64,000 nucleotides of DNA, from contig CM055107.1 of assembly GCA_029204225.1 (NCBI GenBank), positions 29,537,410-29,601,409 on the forward strand. Reading direction: 5' to 3'. This DNA comes from Diphasiastrum complanatum. Taxonomy: Eukaryota > Streptophyta > Lycopodiopsida > Lycopodiales > Lycopodiaceae. The translations under genes were made by a program, and so were the position numbers. Shown here piece by piece: positions 1 to 13,700 of the stretch. How positions within the stretch are numbered: the stretch's first letter is position 1; each line of letters begins with the position of its first letter. The notes beneath the pieces are model-generated. The model did not search any database, was not told the DNA's origin, and saw only the letters and a list, made by a program, of their open reading frames with translations.

Positions 1-624
1 AAGAAAAAACAAGGAGATGCTACCAAAAAGTTGCAAGAAAGCATCTCCACCTTCTGAGCAATGTGAAGCCGGTTTTGATACCATTGTAAGGATCGCCAAG
101 TGTAGATCTAGATCTTGTTGCATGCACCAAAATCTCTATTGTGGAGCCAAACCACCCATCCAACTGAAGCCGAAAGTCAAACCCCAATCAACTTCTCCCC
201 CGAGCCACGGAATATCCAACAGTTTTTATATCATGCACATAATCAAAGAGTAAGGCCCACTGTGGTCAAACTTGAGTTCTAAACTGCCCGCTTTCTGGTG
301 GAAGATGCATTTGGGACCCCAATCTTACAACAATACTTGGACTTAGGATTACCACATGGCCTCAGGTTTACTTTGGGATAGTTCAATGTTTCCTCAACCA
401 GTTACACATGAAAATTGGTCATTTTCAGGGTATTCCGCAAAAAGATAGGATTTGTCATATGCGTATTTTGGGTTCAGTGTTTCACAGGAGCTCTTCAGTT
501 CTGAGCAGATAAATTAAGAGAATGAAGACTATGTAACATAACAGTCAATGAAGAGACGATTTGACTTCTACATATGACCACCATGATGAACCTTCTCACT
601 CCTATTTCTACATGTAATTTACTG
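1..624. other. MCCA 3' flank / probable 3' UTR
   Basis: Sequence downstream of the MCCA stop. It should hold the 3' UTR on the minus strand, but I see no canonical AATAAA close to the stop. Short ORFs here show no recognisable motif. Confidence 0.4.
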
Positions 625-741
625 CTATGGGAGTAAAAGACAAACCTTAATGTTGAAAAGAACTGCTCCATCCTTGATTTGTTGCCCAACTAGCACATTG
701 GCAGATTGCACAACTCCTGTAATTGGGGCCCTCACAACATG
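625..741 (-). CDS. MCCA: MCCA exon 15: C-terminal half of biotinyl domain
   Basis: 38 codons plus stop, [20 protein letters not shown] then [12 protein letters not shown]. The acceptor TGCAG joins EAMKME to HVVRAP exactly as in biotinyl domains. The frame runs on six residues (VCLLLP) past the usual IK(G) end to a TAG at 625-627. A donor-like GGTTTG right after NIK means a further tiny exon cannot be excluded. Confidence 0.9.
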   Translation of the reverse strand, partial: HVVRAPITGVVQSANVLVGQQIKDGAVLFNIKVCLLLP

Positions 742-3700
742 CTGCACCACCATGGGACAAAATAAGAATATGTTTGCTTACAGGATTCTTTTCTAGGCAT
801 GTAATGCAAACTGGTTGATATTATGATGAAGTAAATCAGCAAAAATATGCAGCAGATTAACTTGCATAAAATAGTCGCATGAAACAAACGGAAATGATGT
901 TTTGACTACGGCATGCAATAAGAAGAGTAGCTGCAGTTTGTAAAAATGTTTCTTGAACTAGAACAACTTTATGACTGTACAGGGTGGAAGAACTTAAAGC
1001 TTAGTCACTACAGGAAAGAGACCATTGCATTGAAGATTGCTCTTCGTGACCTCTGTCATGACCACATGGCAAGACTTCATGGAGTTTAAACTTGTACTAG
1101 TGATACAAATAAGATTCATAGAACAGTTAGCTGAACAAAAGAGATTTACATATAGAAAATCATGACATTTTTACAAAGACAAGACACATCGAAATACTGA
1201 TAAGGACTCTTTCCACTTAGCATATTCTTCTACAAGATATTTGTCTTTGTCCTTTCTCTTGTTTTGCCTTTGTCGAGTGATTTTGGAAGCTCGTGGTTTC
1301 GTCCATCCCTGTCTTAAATCTGGCGATGATAGTGGTGTGTTCCTTGAGATGGCAATCGTGACTGCTTCCTTTAGGCTGGTAAGGACAGTGATGGAGAACT
1401 CACTTGTGAAGCTAGAGATGTCAAGGTTGAATCTGCTGTACTTGTCGGTGTGGACCTTGAAGCTGAAGGTGCCCAAGATATTAGAGGTGCTGGAGACGAA
1501 GACCTTTGCTTTGTACATACCAAACTCTTCAGCAAAAGATTCTCTCTTCTACTACATTACCTATATCAGCACATTCCTTTCCTTTTCCCACAACTTCATA
1601 ATCATGCTGGTGAATATCATTAATCACACTTCCAGTTTTGTTAAAGTCTATTTTCATCCCCTGATCAACAGTATACCCCACATAAAGCAGATTTCTAGTA
1701 ACACTTGGAACATAAAACGTATCCTTGAATGGTTTGATTTCAGCATTAGGCAATTTACATGTACCTTCCCTTCATGAACTCGTATAGTATTGTCCCCTAG
1801 AATTATCTTTTCCAGTATTTTCATTTCACAGAATTTTCTAAGCCATCATTCTCAAGCTGTATACTGATTCCTTAAAGATAAAACTCTTGATGCGTTGAAC
1901 GTTCCAAACATATTCTTCACTATGTCCCATGTCTCCTTAAATGTTGTTGTATTCATGATATGGGTATGACTAAATCTGTCACAGGCAAAGCAATCAAATT
2001 GAGAGCTTGATAATCTTTTCCAGGAAAGCCAGTCTGTGTAGGTATCTGTCAAGGGTGATCCTTTCTCAGTGTCTTCTACTATCTTCCAATATCCTTTAGC
2101 AGTGATTAAGTTTTTCATTTTGAAAGGCCATACTGAGTAACTACTCCCATTGAAATTGCCTGGATTATTGACCAGAGATAGTTCTCTAAACATGTCAACC
2201 ATGATGATTAGGGACACCTGCTATTTTGTTGCTTTGGATACGTACCATCAAATGCTTTTTATGACCTGCAATTGCCCCTGTCTGGGGCCAATCTGCTTCT
2301 GAATGTGTTTGCTGCCACTTTTTGAGTGCTGCAATTTGGGCCCTGCAACTTGATTTGTGCCTGTAGTCGTAATAATTGCCTTCTGCTCTCACATGCCAGC
2401 CTGTCCACAGAGAGTCTTGCAAGGCACAGTACCCTACTACAGGTACATCACACGTGCCAGCCACTAAAGGTTGAGTTTTCCACACTTTGATCCACATTTA
2501 TCGCAACCTCCAAAAAGTGGACAACTTGCTATCTTTTAGTTGTCTTTTCTGTAATTATGACCTGTCCTTGTGCGTACATTCTACTGTGATTGTCCTGCAG
2601 CGACCAGTCCCTGTCAGGTGGTTCACAATTGTGACATGCAAAAAGCTTTCTTGCTTGACTACAGTGCACTTCTAGGCCGTGTACATAAAAGTGCACTTTT
2701 ATTCACTTCTAGGCCGTGTACATATTGTAAAGCTTTCTTGCTTGATTACAGTGCACTTTTATTCACTTCTAGGCCGTGTACGTATTGTAAAGCTTATTCC
2801 ACAACATGTAAATCACCCGTGATGTACTACTATATTGATAGTACCAAAAAAAATGAATCGTGTGTGAATCTTGCATGTGTGGAATGTCAGTCCTTACACT
2901 CATGTGTCCTAATTTCTTCCTTGAGAAACTGGCTTTTGGCTGATACAAGTGATTTTCTCGGTACCGTGCACGAGTTTTTCTAATAACCAACTTGCACTTT
3001 TCACACTCGATAGTACACTTTCTAACTGTAATACTTCACACATGTGAAAATTTTGGCCTGCCTTTTAAAACCCCACCCCCCACACCTCGCTCTAAAAGCA
3101 GTGAGCACTCCCTTGAGGGTTTTCAACAGAAACAAAATGAAACTGGCTCTCCATTCAAGTAGGCAAAACTTGTTCTCCACAATAATTTAAGGCTTTCAAC
3201 CTTCTGACACCTTTCTCTCTCCAAAAACACACAGAACTAGTCTTCTCTCTCCTTCACACACTAGATTGATTTTTCCTCACTCAACCAAGATTTCTCCTTC
3301 ACGAACAGATCAAACAGGCATAGAATCTTCTAGCTATGATATAATATGTTGGAATTGGATCACTCACACACAATAGATTGATTTAACACACAAGGAATCT
3401 TTGTATCACAATGTAGTGTATATCTTCTTCACATTTGTGGATAAAGAGCACATACTCACACACCTTAACAGCAAATAGTTTCGGAAAAACTGGTTATTTT
3501 TATATATTCTATAAGACCAAGGACCCAACACAATGATTACGGGAAATTAATTATATAAGTGAAAAATGTCAGTACTAACTAGATCCTCGAGTTACTACTT
3601 AGACCCCAGAGCCTTTTAGTAGCTCCAATTAGAACCCATGACTTGAAGCCTTTAAATTGAGCTGATTTAAGTTTTTTTGATATTGGCCCCGCATTACATA

Positions 3701-4439
3701 TATACAAGTACAACATAGTACAATAAACTTGGCCATGCAAAACAAGCAAAATTGGCATTAACTGTATGGATGCCTATGACTAAGCCATTTTGTAAGGCAT
3801 TCGTAAACCGCGATACTCATATTTATGCCTTGATTCTCTATGATCCCACGGTTGATAATATCAAAAACCATATCTATGCCTTAATTTAGCACTATCGGTC
3901 CATACAGGTAGCATGGTACCATCCGTCGACATCATTTTAATAAGACTCTTTTTCCTATGATGGTCATCATAATGCCTTCATTTGGTATTCTTGGTCCATC
4001 CATATAGCTTCAAAGAGTTCATAACTTCATGTGAGCACTCGGCAGCTAGTTCCATTATAATGCTTGCATTTCATGTTACAACTTATAGTTTAGCACTAAG
4101 ACTTTTGTGCCTATTCATTTAGCATATGAATTTCTATTAACTTGCTATACAATGACAACATTCTACGGAAGCTTCTTCAAAATATATATAATTTCAATGC
4201 TTATTGTGGCATCACATTGAGTGGGGGATTTATGGACATGTGACACAAACACACACACACAAACACAGTTTAACACACCACCACACTCAAAGTTCACACA
4301 CACACACACACACACACACTCCCTCTACTTCACAGTGCACACACACACACAAACACACAAACACTCCCTCTCTTTCACACACACACACACACAAACACAC
4401 AAACACTCCCTCTCTTTCACACACACACACACACACACT

Positions 4440-4505
<66 letters not shown>

Positions 4506-7500
4506 GGTTTCTCTATCGTGCCAAAAAGTGAAAACAGCCACCTCTCGGGCCCGCGCTGTATCGCAAAAAAATTGCACATATTCTCAAACATAATAATTCA
4601 GATGGTCATTTACTAAGTTGGACTCATGGTCCCTTTTCTTATCCATTGTTGGATAGGCCGACAAACAAGTGGTACGGCACAGACCCTCTCGGGAACCAAC
4701 AGCCCTGATTTGGTAGATTCCTAAAAGGTTCCCTTAAGGGCCTCCAGAACACTAAGTTAAGATGATCTCCATTTGTTTCACAATTGATCATTTTGGTTCT
4801 TTGAGAGTTTTTTGTAGGAGATTGTTTTGAGAATCTTTGTAGGCATATTGGCGGTCATGGCACTATATGAGCAGGTTTGGGGATGCTTCAGATCTGAGAG
4901 AGTTAGGAGTTCTATTGGGGTGAAGCAGGGTTGCTCCCTCTCCCCCACACTCTTTGGTTTGTACATTGATGAGCTCGAGAGGGCCATCAATCAGGATGGT
5001 GGTATTGGCTGCAAGCTTGGTGATATACTCATTTCCATTCTACTTTATGTTGATGACGTCGCATTGCTTTCTTCTTCTAGTGCAGGGCTGTAGCGACATT
5101 TGGATACATTACAGGTCTTTGGAGACTTATTTGGTTTGACTGTGCATACTAGGAAAACCCATATCATGATCTTTAATACCTCCAGGTCCTTTATGCAGCG
5201 ACAGGTGTTCACTCTAGGGGGACATCCACTTGATGTGGTATCCTCTTATACTTATTTGGGGGTTTCGTTCACTGGTCCTGCTTTCAGTATGAGACACGCC
5301 GCTATAGCTAGACTACGTAAGGGTCATGCCTCGTTGGTTAGCCTCAAGCGTTTCTGTTTCAGGAAGCACATTCAGGACGCCCCGAGTAAGTCAATGGAGT
5401 TGCTCCACCATCTTGAGCACTGATAAACTATGGAGCATCTTGGATTGGTTTTCTCTCCATCTCCTTCATGGGAATATTCTTCAAGCACAACCTTTTCCAC
5501 TTGAAAATTCTACATGGTTGTCCTTTCTTTACACGAATATCCCTTCCACCTATGTTTTGCAGAATCAGAAGCACATACTTTCTCTTCTTTCCTGCTCTTG
5601 GCTTATGGAGACAAGTTGGAATGCAAGCCCCCTTGGTCATTAGCCAGCTCCTGCTCTGTTTCCTTTCTAGCCACTAAGAAACTATTCCCCTTGCATGTCT
5701 TGGGCTAATCTTGCTGTGCTTCGATTAGCACATCATTGTCATCACTGAGCCAGCTACTGGTGAATATTTCAAATGATTGTACGTTGAACATTTAATATCC
5801 ACGTTTTTACAATTGCAAGCATATTTTACATTTTACGTGAAGGTAAGGATAATAGATATAATAGCATATAACAAGGTACATAATTTACTAGGGCTTTTTT
5901 GTCTCTCAGGATCTTTATTGTGCATTAGAAGGTATGGATATGGTAAGGTATGGTAAGGCCTCATCATCTTGCACTTGTATTGAGAAACCCAAAAGTGAGA
6001 ACAAGTAATCTAAAGCACATAAGTAGCACTAGCAGGCAAGAAATAGAGTCAAATGAGAAACTGCAACATATTGATCTACAAAGGCATGCAAGAAATGCGA
6101 AGATAGAAACAGTTAGGGCCTTTTCTAAAGGGAAAATACAGTGATTATATTACTGTTATGAAAAAAAAATACAGTGATCCTATTACTTAAGTTTGTTGCA
6201 TCCCAAAACATAGGTTATGGCTCCATTCAGATATTTGAGGACAAAATTACTTCACACGCTGAAAACCTTACAAGAACTTTTAGCATGTGACAGGTGTTCG
6301 CTAAAAGGTAAAGAAGACAACTTGGACCTGTCACTAGTATGATTTACATAAGACTTACTTCCATCTTCATAGCTTCCATTACCAGCAAAGCATCCCCTTT
6401 ATTTACGAGCTTTCCTCTTTCGGCCAAAACCTTCACCACTAGTCCAGCCATTGGTGCAATTACAACACCAGCCTTTGTCTCAAAGTTGATCTTATCATGT
6501 GTCTTGGCATCTGTGTTTTGGTCATCATTATCTGAACTTTCAAATGTTTGCAAAGGAAGAGCAAACTGATGATGAATATCACCTCTCCAAATTTGAAATT
6601 GAATGGATGAATCCTATAAGAGTACATACAGCATTAATAAGAAGCTTCTTTCGAAGGTTAGCTCATGGCAAGCAAGGTATGCTTCCAGACAAGGGAAATG
6701 CATTAAAAAGGTTGCAATTAAAATACATCATCAGAATATGGTAAATAGTGACAGAATTTGACCAAATTGAACATATTCTGACCACACATTCACTGCTAAG
6801 CAGAGCATATACATCTGTCAATGGAACATTCATGTGAACAATGAAATAAAAAGATCACGCATGAAATACATCAGAAAATAGTAAATAATGATAGAATTTA
6901 ACTAGATTGAAAAGATATCATGGCAATGAATCTCCTACTACACAGGACATACTCATCTGTAGAGATTACCTTCATGTGAACATCACGCTATCCTGCATGA
7001 TTAGAAACATGTAACGCATGTATACTACTTTCATCAATCAAAGACAGATTAAGCTCAACATCTCAAAGATGTAACATTTTAAAAATTCGAATAGCAACTA
7101 CAACGTAGGTTAAACCTGGAAGACATTTATGGTGGTAGACTCTAGTTTCTTAACAAAGCATAGGAATAAGTTTTTGACTGACGATCTTGATGAGATGTGG
7201 AAGAATGACCCTGTCAATGGAATTCTTAAACAATCAATACTACTTCAGTATAGCTGGATCACATCGAAATGACAAAACAGTTATTGGGTTATCCCATATG
7301 TTGATCTGAAAAGGATCCAAAATTAAGCTGCTCTGCAGCCTATTTAAACCAACTTCAACAACCCAGCTAAATGCACAACCGTGATGAGATATGGAAGAAT
7401 TGTGATGTGATTTGAGTGTTAAGGACAAATCCAAGGTACCTATGCTAAGGCTTTAGGCATGTTTGATGACGAAACAGAATTGGATTTCTCCTGAGGCTTA

Positions 7501-7753
7501 TCCGAACAGTAACTCAAAAAATCCCGCTCTGCTTCTAATAACCACATGACAAATTGTTTGACGCAACTTTGAAAACTTAACCAAAATGAACTAGCAACTG
7601 CAACTTTTGAGGTCTTTTAGCAGGTTGCAGTTGACGTTGCAGAGTACATGAACCATAATGAGAGGGACACAGTTCCACCATAATTCACCAAGATCATGCA
7701 AGACTGGCTGGTCTTGCCACTCACTTCTTGCTTGGGTTGGCTTGTTTTGAATT

Positions 7754-7794
<41 letters not shown>

Positions 7795-10700
7795 AAAGAT
7801 GTCCAACAGAATCGTGGACTTCAAGGTTCTCCAATATAGGAACCTAATCTCTGCTTAAATACTCCTGCTCTGTGCTAATCTGAGTTACTCTAGCCGCATT
7901 AAGCTTCTGAAGTTTCACCAGTCTCAAATGAGGCTCATGGCTGTTTTCCTAGTCTTATGAAATCCTAATTCTCACCCGAATGGCCTTACCAGCCGAAAAC
8001 TTTCTCTCTAGGTTGCTCACTTTTTACAACCTATTAGATGATGGAGTTTATGGTTGTGGGTCAATGGCCCAAATAACTAAATGATAGTGGATAAACTGAG
8101 GCTCAATAGACGCAAATAACAATATATGGACTATAACTCAAAGCTGAACTGCCAAGTTAGTGCACTATTTATACTCAAGAATTTGCACTTATCAATCATG
8201 GAGTCAACAGGAATTGAAACAAGAGCTGGGACAATAGATTCAGGAAATGGCCTAACTTGAGTCATTTGCCATGCTTCAGACTTCCATACCTGGACATAGC
8301 TAACAAAGTCAACATTTGAAGAAAGTCCATCAATGTCCAGGTTATAATTGGCACCATTTTGGGCATGCCAGTCGTTGTTGGACATTATCTCAAAATGTTC
8401 TCCAGTCTGAAACTGTATAAGGAAAATGAATCAAACTCGTATTCCATCAAAGATCAGCAATCAATCATGCACCATAGCAAATTTGTCAATGGAAAATACT
8501 ATGCTGCACAGTACCAGAACAGCAACAAGAGCTAAACATTTGCATAGAATAATATTTGCTTACAAGCTACCTTGATGAATCACGAGCAAGATAACTAAGA
8601 AGCATCTCATAAATCTCCTATATCCAGATAAGTAAATGTTCCTTTGTTATTGACGTTAATATATGTGGCCCAAGCAATTAGATGGACCTCAAAATTCAAT
8701 TGTGGGGATCACTAAAAACTTTATTCATAAGACAAGGTGAGCTAGCCACCCACATTTATCATAATAACAAGCAAAATGCCCTGTGCAATTTCTAATATCT
8801 CAATGTTATGTCTAGGATAATGCGCAACATAACAAAAGAGACATGCAATCTTTAACCCTATTATGGAGTCCAATCACAGTATCAACTTCATTATGCATAG
8901 CATTTGGCAATTTCTAATATCTCACTGTTATGTCTAGGATAATGCGCAACATAACGAAAGAGACATGCAATCTTTAACCCTATGGAGTCCAATCACAAAG
9001 TTTTTGAGCATCAACTTCATTATGCATACCATGGAACAAATGCTATGGCATCCCTACTCATGTCATCAGCACCCTTGAGTAGATGAAGGTCACATGCACA
9101 AACATATGTTCCACATTAGCTTCACCTGCATCTGTACAACTCTAAGTTTCTATCACGTCTCTGGAGATGAAGGGCGTACAAAGTCATGATGGAGATTAGC
9201 ACTAAAGAGCAAAGCCAATCAAATGAAGTCCCTACTTCCTCATGGAATAAATAAGGATATTGTACGTTTAGTCAGTTCAGCTTGCTGAAAACCGAACTAG
9301 AAAGCGTAGCTGGTGGGCAAGGCACACCACTAAAGATAGAAAAATATAATCTTGAATAATACTCAGCACAACAAAGTAGACGGGCAATCTTCAAGCCTAT
9401 GGAGTCCAACCACAAAATCTTAGAGACCATCCCACTTCATCACGCATAGCATGGCCCAATTGCTATGACACCCCTACTCACAAAATCAATGCCCTAAAAT
9501 GGGTGCAGGTCACATGCACAAACATATGTTCACATTAGCTGTCATACATCTGTACAATAGCCAATATATTGAGTTTCTATCATTTCTCTAAAGGTGAAGG
9601 GCAGACTCAGTCATGATGAAAGCTAGCACTAAAGAGCAAAATGCTTGTGCATGTTTCTTGGAAAAGATAATCTCTTGAGAAAACTAGAAATTCTTTTTAT
9701 AAAAGATGTTTTTGTTGCAGCCAAGAGGTTGATACAACAATTCCTACTTGAAGATGTATCAACACATGTAAGTGGATGGATAGACATGATTATGCTACTT
9801 GATAGCAAACACTCTCACCATGCATTACTAAGTTTTCCAGGATGATCTTTAAAATCAGATGAACAATTCCTGAAATTGATGCGAATTTTATGATTTGTGC
9901 CCTCGTTGATCAGCAGTAGTTCAATCAGAAACTTATCTTATAATAAGCCAGTCATAAAGCTGAAGCAAATCGTTATTTATGACCAAGACAGCCTTAAGTA
10001 ACTCGTCACCTACAACCCTTGGATTTTGCATGCATGAAGCATCAGCTTGCTATCTGACAATACATCTATCCTCAAGCATGTAGCCTTACAAACTTACCTA
10101 GATAAAATATAAGTATGTCGAGCTTTCCTTTGTAAATCTGCTGAACTCATCGCCAATGATAGAGAGTACTCAATGCAATTCAAGAATTTTTACTGCAGAC
10201 TAAGTACATAAATTTATCTTTATGTACACCATACGACCACAATCCATGGTAACTAGTATGACTAGAGAATGCACCTTGACATCATAACCGCCAGATTTTT
10301 TGTGAGTGATTTCCAGACTTAAGGAATTTTTTGCAGTATTCTCTTCACCGGTCCATTGAATATCCATAGTCTGAGAATGCTGATGATTAACCCTAAAAGC
10401 TGAAGATAACCAAAGAGCATCCGGTCCAACTTTGTCTTCAATGCAAACAAGTTCACAGACAAAGCAATCCTGTCAAATAATGCTTCTAACGTGTGCAATC
10501 AGCTTATTTCAAGTGGTGTGTCAGAATTGTTAGCACAGGGTTGCAAATAAACAATCTGGAGAACAATTTCAGTAGATTACCAGATGTCATGCAGTATTGC
10601 TTCAAGGAGTTTACTGCAGCGACTAAGGCAGCACTCTGGAGGACCTCATTCTGCAAGGGCTTGAACAGACCTACATTTTCAGTAGGTAAAAGCTGTTCTT

Positions 10701-13700
10701 TGAAATGTTCAATGAAATTTGTTTCAACCTCTCCTGCTACAAAGCTTGCATGTGTAGAAAGCTTCTTGAGAAATTCAATATTTGTTGGAACACCTGCAAC
10801 CTATTTTGCATGCTCTGTCGGTAAGAATGCATTGTTTATGTTTATGAGCTCATGTATTAGCGATATCAGATATTGCTTTCAAAAGAATTAGCAAACAATA
10901 TGACATCAATACCTACCTGAAATTCTGACAAACAGTTGTGGAGCTTTCTTAATGCTGAGGTGCGATCCTGACCCCAAACAACCAATTTTGCAATCATAGG
11001 GTCATAATGGACACTGACCAAATCTCCTTTTTCGACTCCTGTTTCAATGCGCACTGCTCCACAAAATCTGAGTTAAGACTGTTGTCACAATTGAGTAACC
11101 TTTGCACAATCACCTATCTATAGTTGCAAACTCATTACCCATTGATGAAACCGAGGGTGGACGGTAGTGATGTAAAACCCCAGCAGCAGGTAGAAATCCT
11201 CGTGGCACATTCTCAGCATATATACGAGCTTCAAATGCATGTCCTATTTCAAAAACAAAATCATGCGACAAACTCAACAACGAACTTCTCTAACTACGTA
11301 GGCAAGCCCCAATGCAAAGACTACTAGTAAAAGGTGGAAGTTACAAATTTCAGAGACCAATTCATGTACCATGTCAGACAAAAGGCACTCAATCTTACCT
11401 GACAAAGTGATTTGGGCCTGTGTAAGAGGAAGTAGCTCGCCATTAGCAACATTGATCTGCCACTCTACCAGATCTTGACCTGTCACCATCTCAGTGACAG
11501 GATGTTCAACCTTCAAGCAGGAAATGACAGCAAAGACATTTGGCAAATAAGAAGGAAAATGTACCCCTTTGCATGTGAGCAAAACTCACATAGTTACTGT
11601 AAGGAAGAACATTCTCCTATAATCTGTGATTTTGCCACTCTATGGTTGCTTAACATTCTCACATCTCCAAAATCCATAGAAGAATAGAAAATTATGGTCA
11701 TAAGCACACGAAGACACATGAAACATATATATGATCGAATAAATTAGCCAGTTCAACACACAAGGAAACAAAGCTTAGAAATTAAAACTCCTCACCTGCA
11801 GGCGAGTGTTCATTTCCATAAAGTAGAATTCTCCAGATATTGTATCAACAATGAACTCAACGGTACCTGCACTTTCATATCCAACTGCCTTTCTTAAGGC
11901 ACAAGGATGACCAAAGAGAATGTTAAGATAACTGGTGGCATCAATAGTAAGAATGCACATCTATGTCTATCAACCTTGCTCGCCTCACCTTCATTCTGGT
12001 TCTTTGAGATTTCCTATTTTTTTAATATACTAATGACAATGCTATCAATGTTTAATTGATTTTAGCAAAAGTTACAGGCAAACCATCACATAAGATGGAA
12101 TAAGTTGAATGTTTGCTAAAGCTAAGTTAAAACTAAGAAGATAATCTTCTAGTTATCCCGGAAGAGGGTATGGAGCCAAATTTATAGATTCCTAGGGTTT
12201 GGATTAGGGTTAAGATAGTGAGCAACTACTACCAGACCCCAATGCAACCAAGTACTATTGTCCAAATGCTAGACTGTAGTGATAGACCCAAATGCTCAAA
12301 TAATAAGTTGTGATTATATTACAAAATGACATCATGGATCCTAAGGCCCAAGTAACTACAATAATATGCACCTGCTGCACAAATGAGGAAATATATGAGA
12401 AGAAGAAAAAGGAAAGTGTTGTTGCTGGAACCACGAAGATGGAGACTGCATAAATGGATGAATGGCTGCTTCATATCAAGGGTAACAAAATTTGTAATCA
12501 TGAATGTCACTCTAGCATAGATTATCAGAAGCAGCATATATGGCAGTTAAGGGTGCTTTTCTGGTGATAAGGATGGCAAGAAAACATGGCTGTGACATTT
12601 AGAAGAACATTTATGATAAAGACCTTTACTACATATCTCCACTAGTGTCTAGAGAGAAATGCTTTTGGGATGGAGCTCTAGTATGAAGAAACTGGAGCAA
12701 GCAAAGGGTTATTTTAGAAGTGACACTCTATAGGGGATGGATAAATTGTAGCTCGATTCTTAACAAGCTCTTTTAAGGTAAATCAAAAGCATTGGCTAAA
12801 GAATTGCCAAAATCATGTGGTTGAAGGCCTATAAGTTTTTCTCAAAGAGGTCTTTGCAAGCCATCAAAAAAGCATACTAATAGTCCTTGGGTAATATGTA
12901 CCAGTTAGCTATACAAGTCTTCCCAAAAACGGTGTCTAACCCAAGACAATGACAGTGGACACATTTACCAATCAAGATCAACTAAAGCGGTGACATCTTA
13001 AATGTAAATGGACACATTACCAATCAAGATCAACTAAAGCGGTGACATCTTAAATGTATTTACATTTAAGATGCCACCGCTTTAGTTGATCTTGATTGGT
13101 AAATGTGTCCGCTGTCATTGTCTTGGGTTAGACACCAGTTTTGGGAAGACTTGTATAGCTAACTGGTACATACTACCCAAGGACTACTAGCATGCTTTTT
13201 TGATGGCTTGCAAAGGCCTCTTTGAGAAAAACTTATAGGCCTTCAACCACATGATTTTGGCAGTTCTTTAGCCAATGCTTTTGCTGGTTTTTTTGGGCCA
13301 GTGATTCGCGAATCGTGATTCGTACTTTGATCCGATTCGCAATTCGCGAATTGCCAGTGCAACTATGATCTAAACCTATTTCTTGACTTTTTTCGTCCAA
13401 TGACACTCTTCGATCACATCCATAGTTGCCTTTGTTTGTGGCCTTGTAATCGGTATGTGGCCAATCTATGTTTTGTTGTTTTTTATCTTTGGTCCAATGT
13501 AAGATCAGGATTTGTACCAGATTTATTTGTTTCAAGTTTAAAAGCCCTGATCATTGTGCCCATGAATGCAAACAACCCTACACCCCTCTTTTTGTTGTTG
13601 ATTTTCGTCTTGTTGATGACATTGATGTTTCTGAGATTCACATTAATGAGGAATACTGTAATAAATCCTAACACCACAGTAGGGCAAACACTAACTGATC

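Larger units (their letters stand above)
1529..3530 (-). mobile_element. Ty1-copia fragment with 184-bp LTR in MCCA intron 14
   Basis: Reading on the minus strand from the right: an LTR (3347-3530), a degenerate initiator-Met-type primer site (3333-3346), a leader, a gag start at 1852-2217 ([16 protein letters not shown], then a UBN2-like helical region), then a protease/pre-integrase remnant at 1529-1753 ([24 protein letters not shown]). The pol body is missing between these and the left end, and no second LTR is visible, so the copy is truncated. It runs in the same direction as the host gene. Confidence 0.8.

Noticed and set aside
495-689. 64-codon minus-strand ORF over MCCA exon 15
   Set aside because: It is in a different frame from the biotinyl domain, which is unambiguous.
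1171-1518. 115-codon ORF considered as part of copia pol
   Set aside because: No integrase or RT motif and no continuity of frame with the protease remnant. Left unassigned.
4204-4616. Open frames of 96-131 codons on both strands
   Set aside because: They are translations of the CA/TC microsatellite (His-Thr, Ser-Leu and Arg-Glu runs) and not genes.
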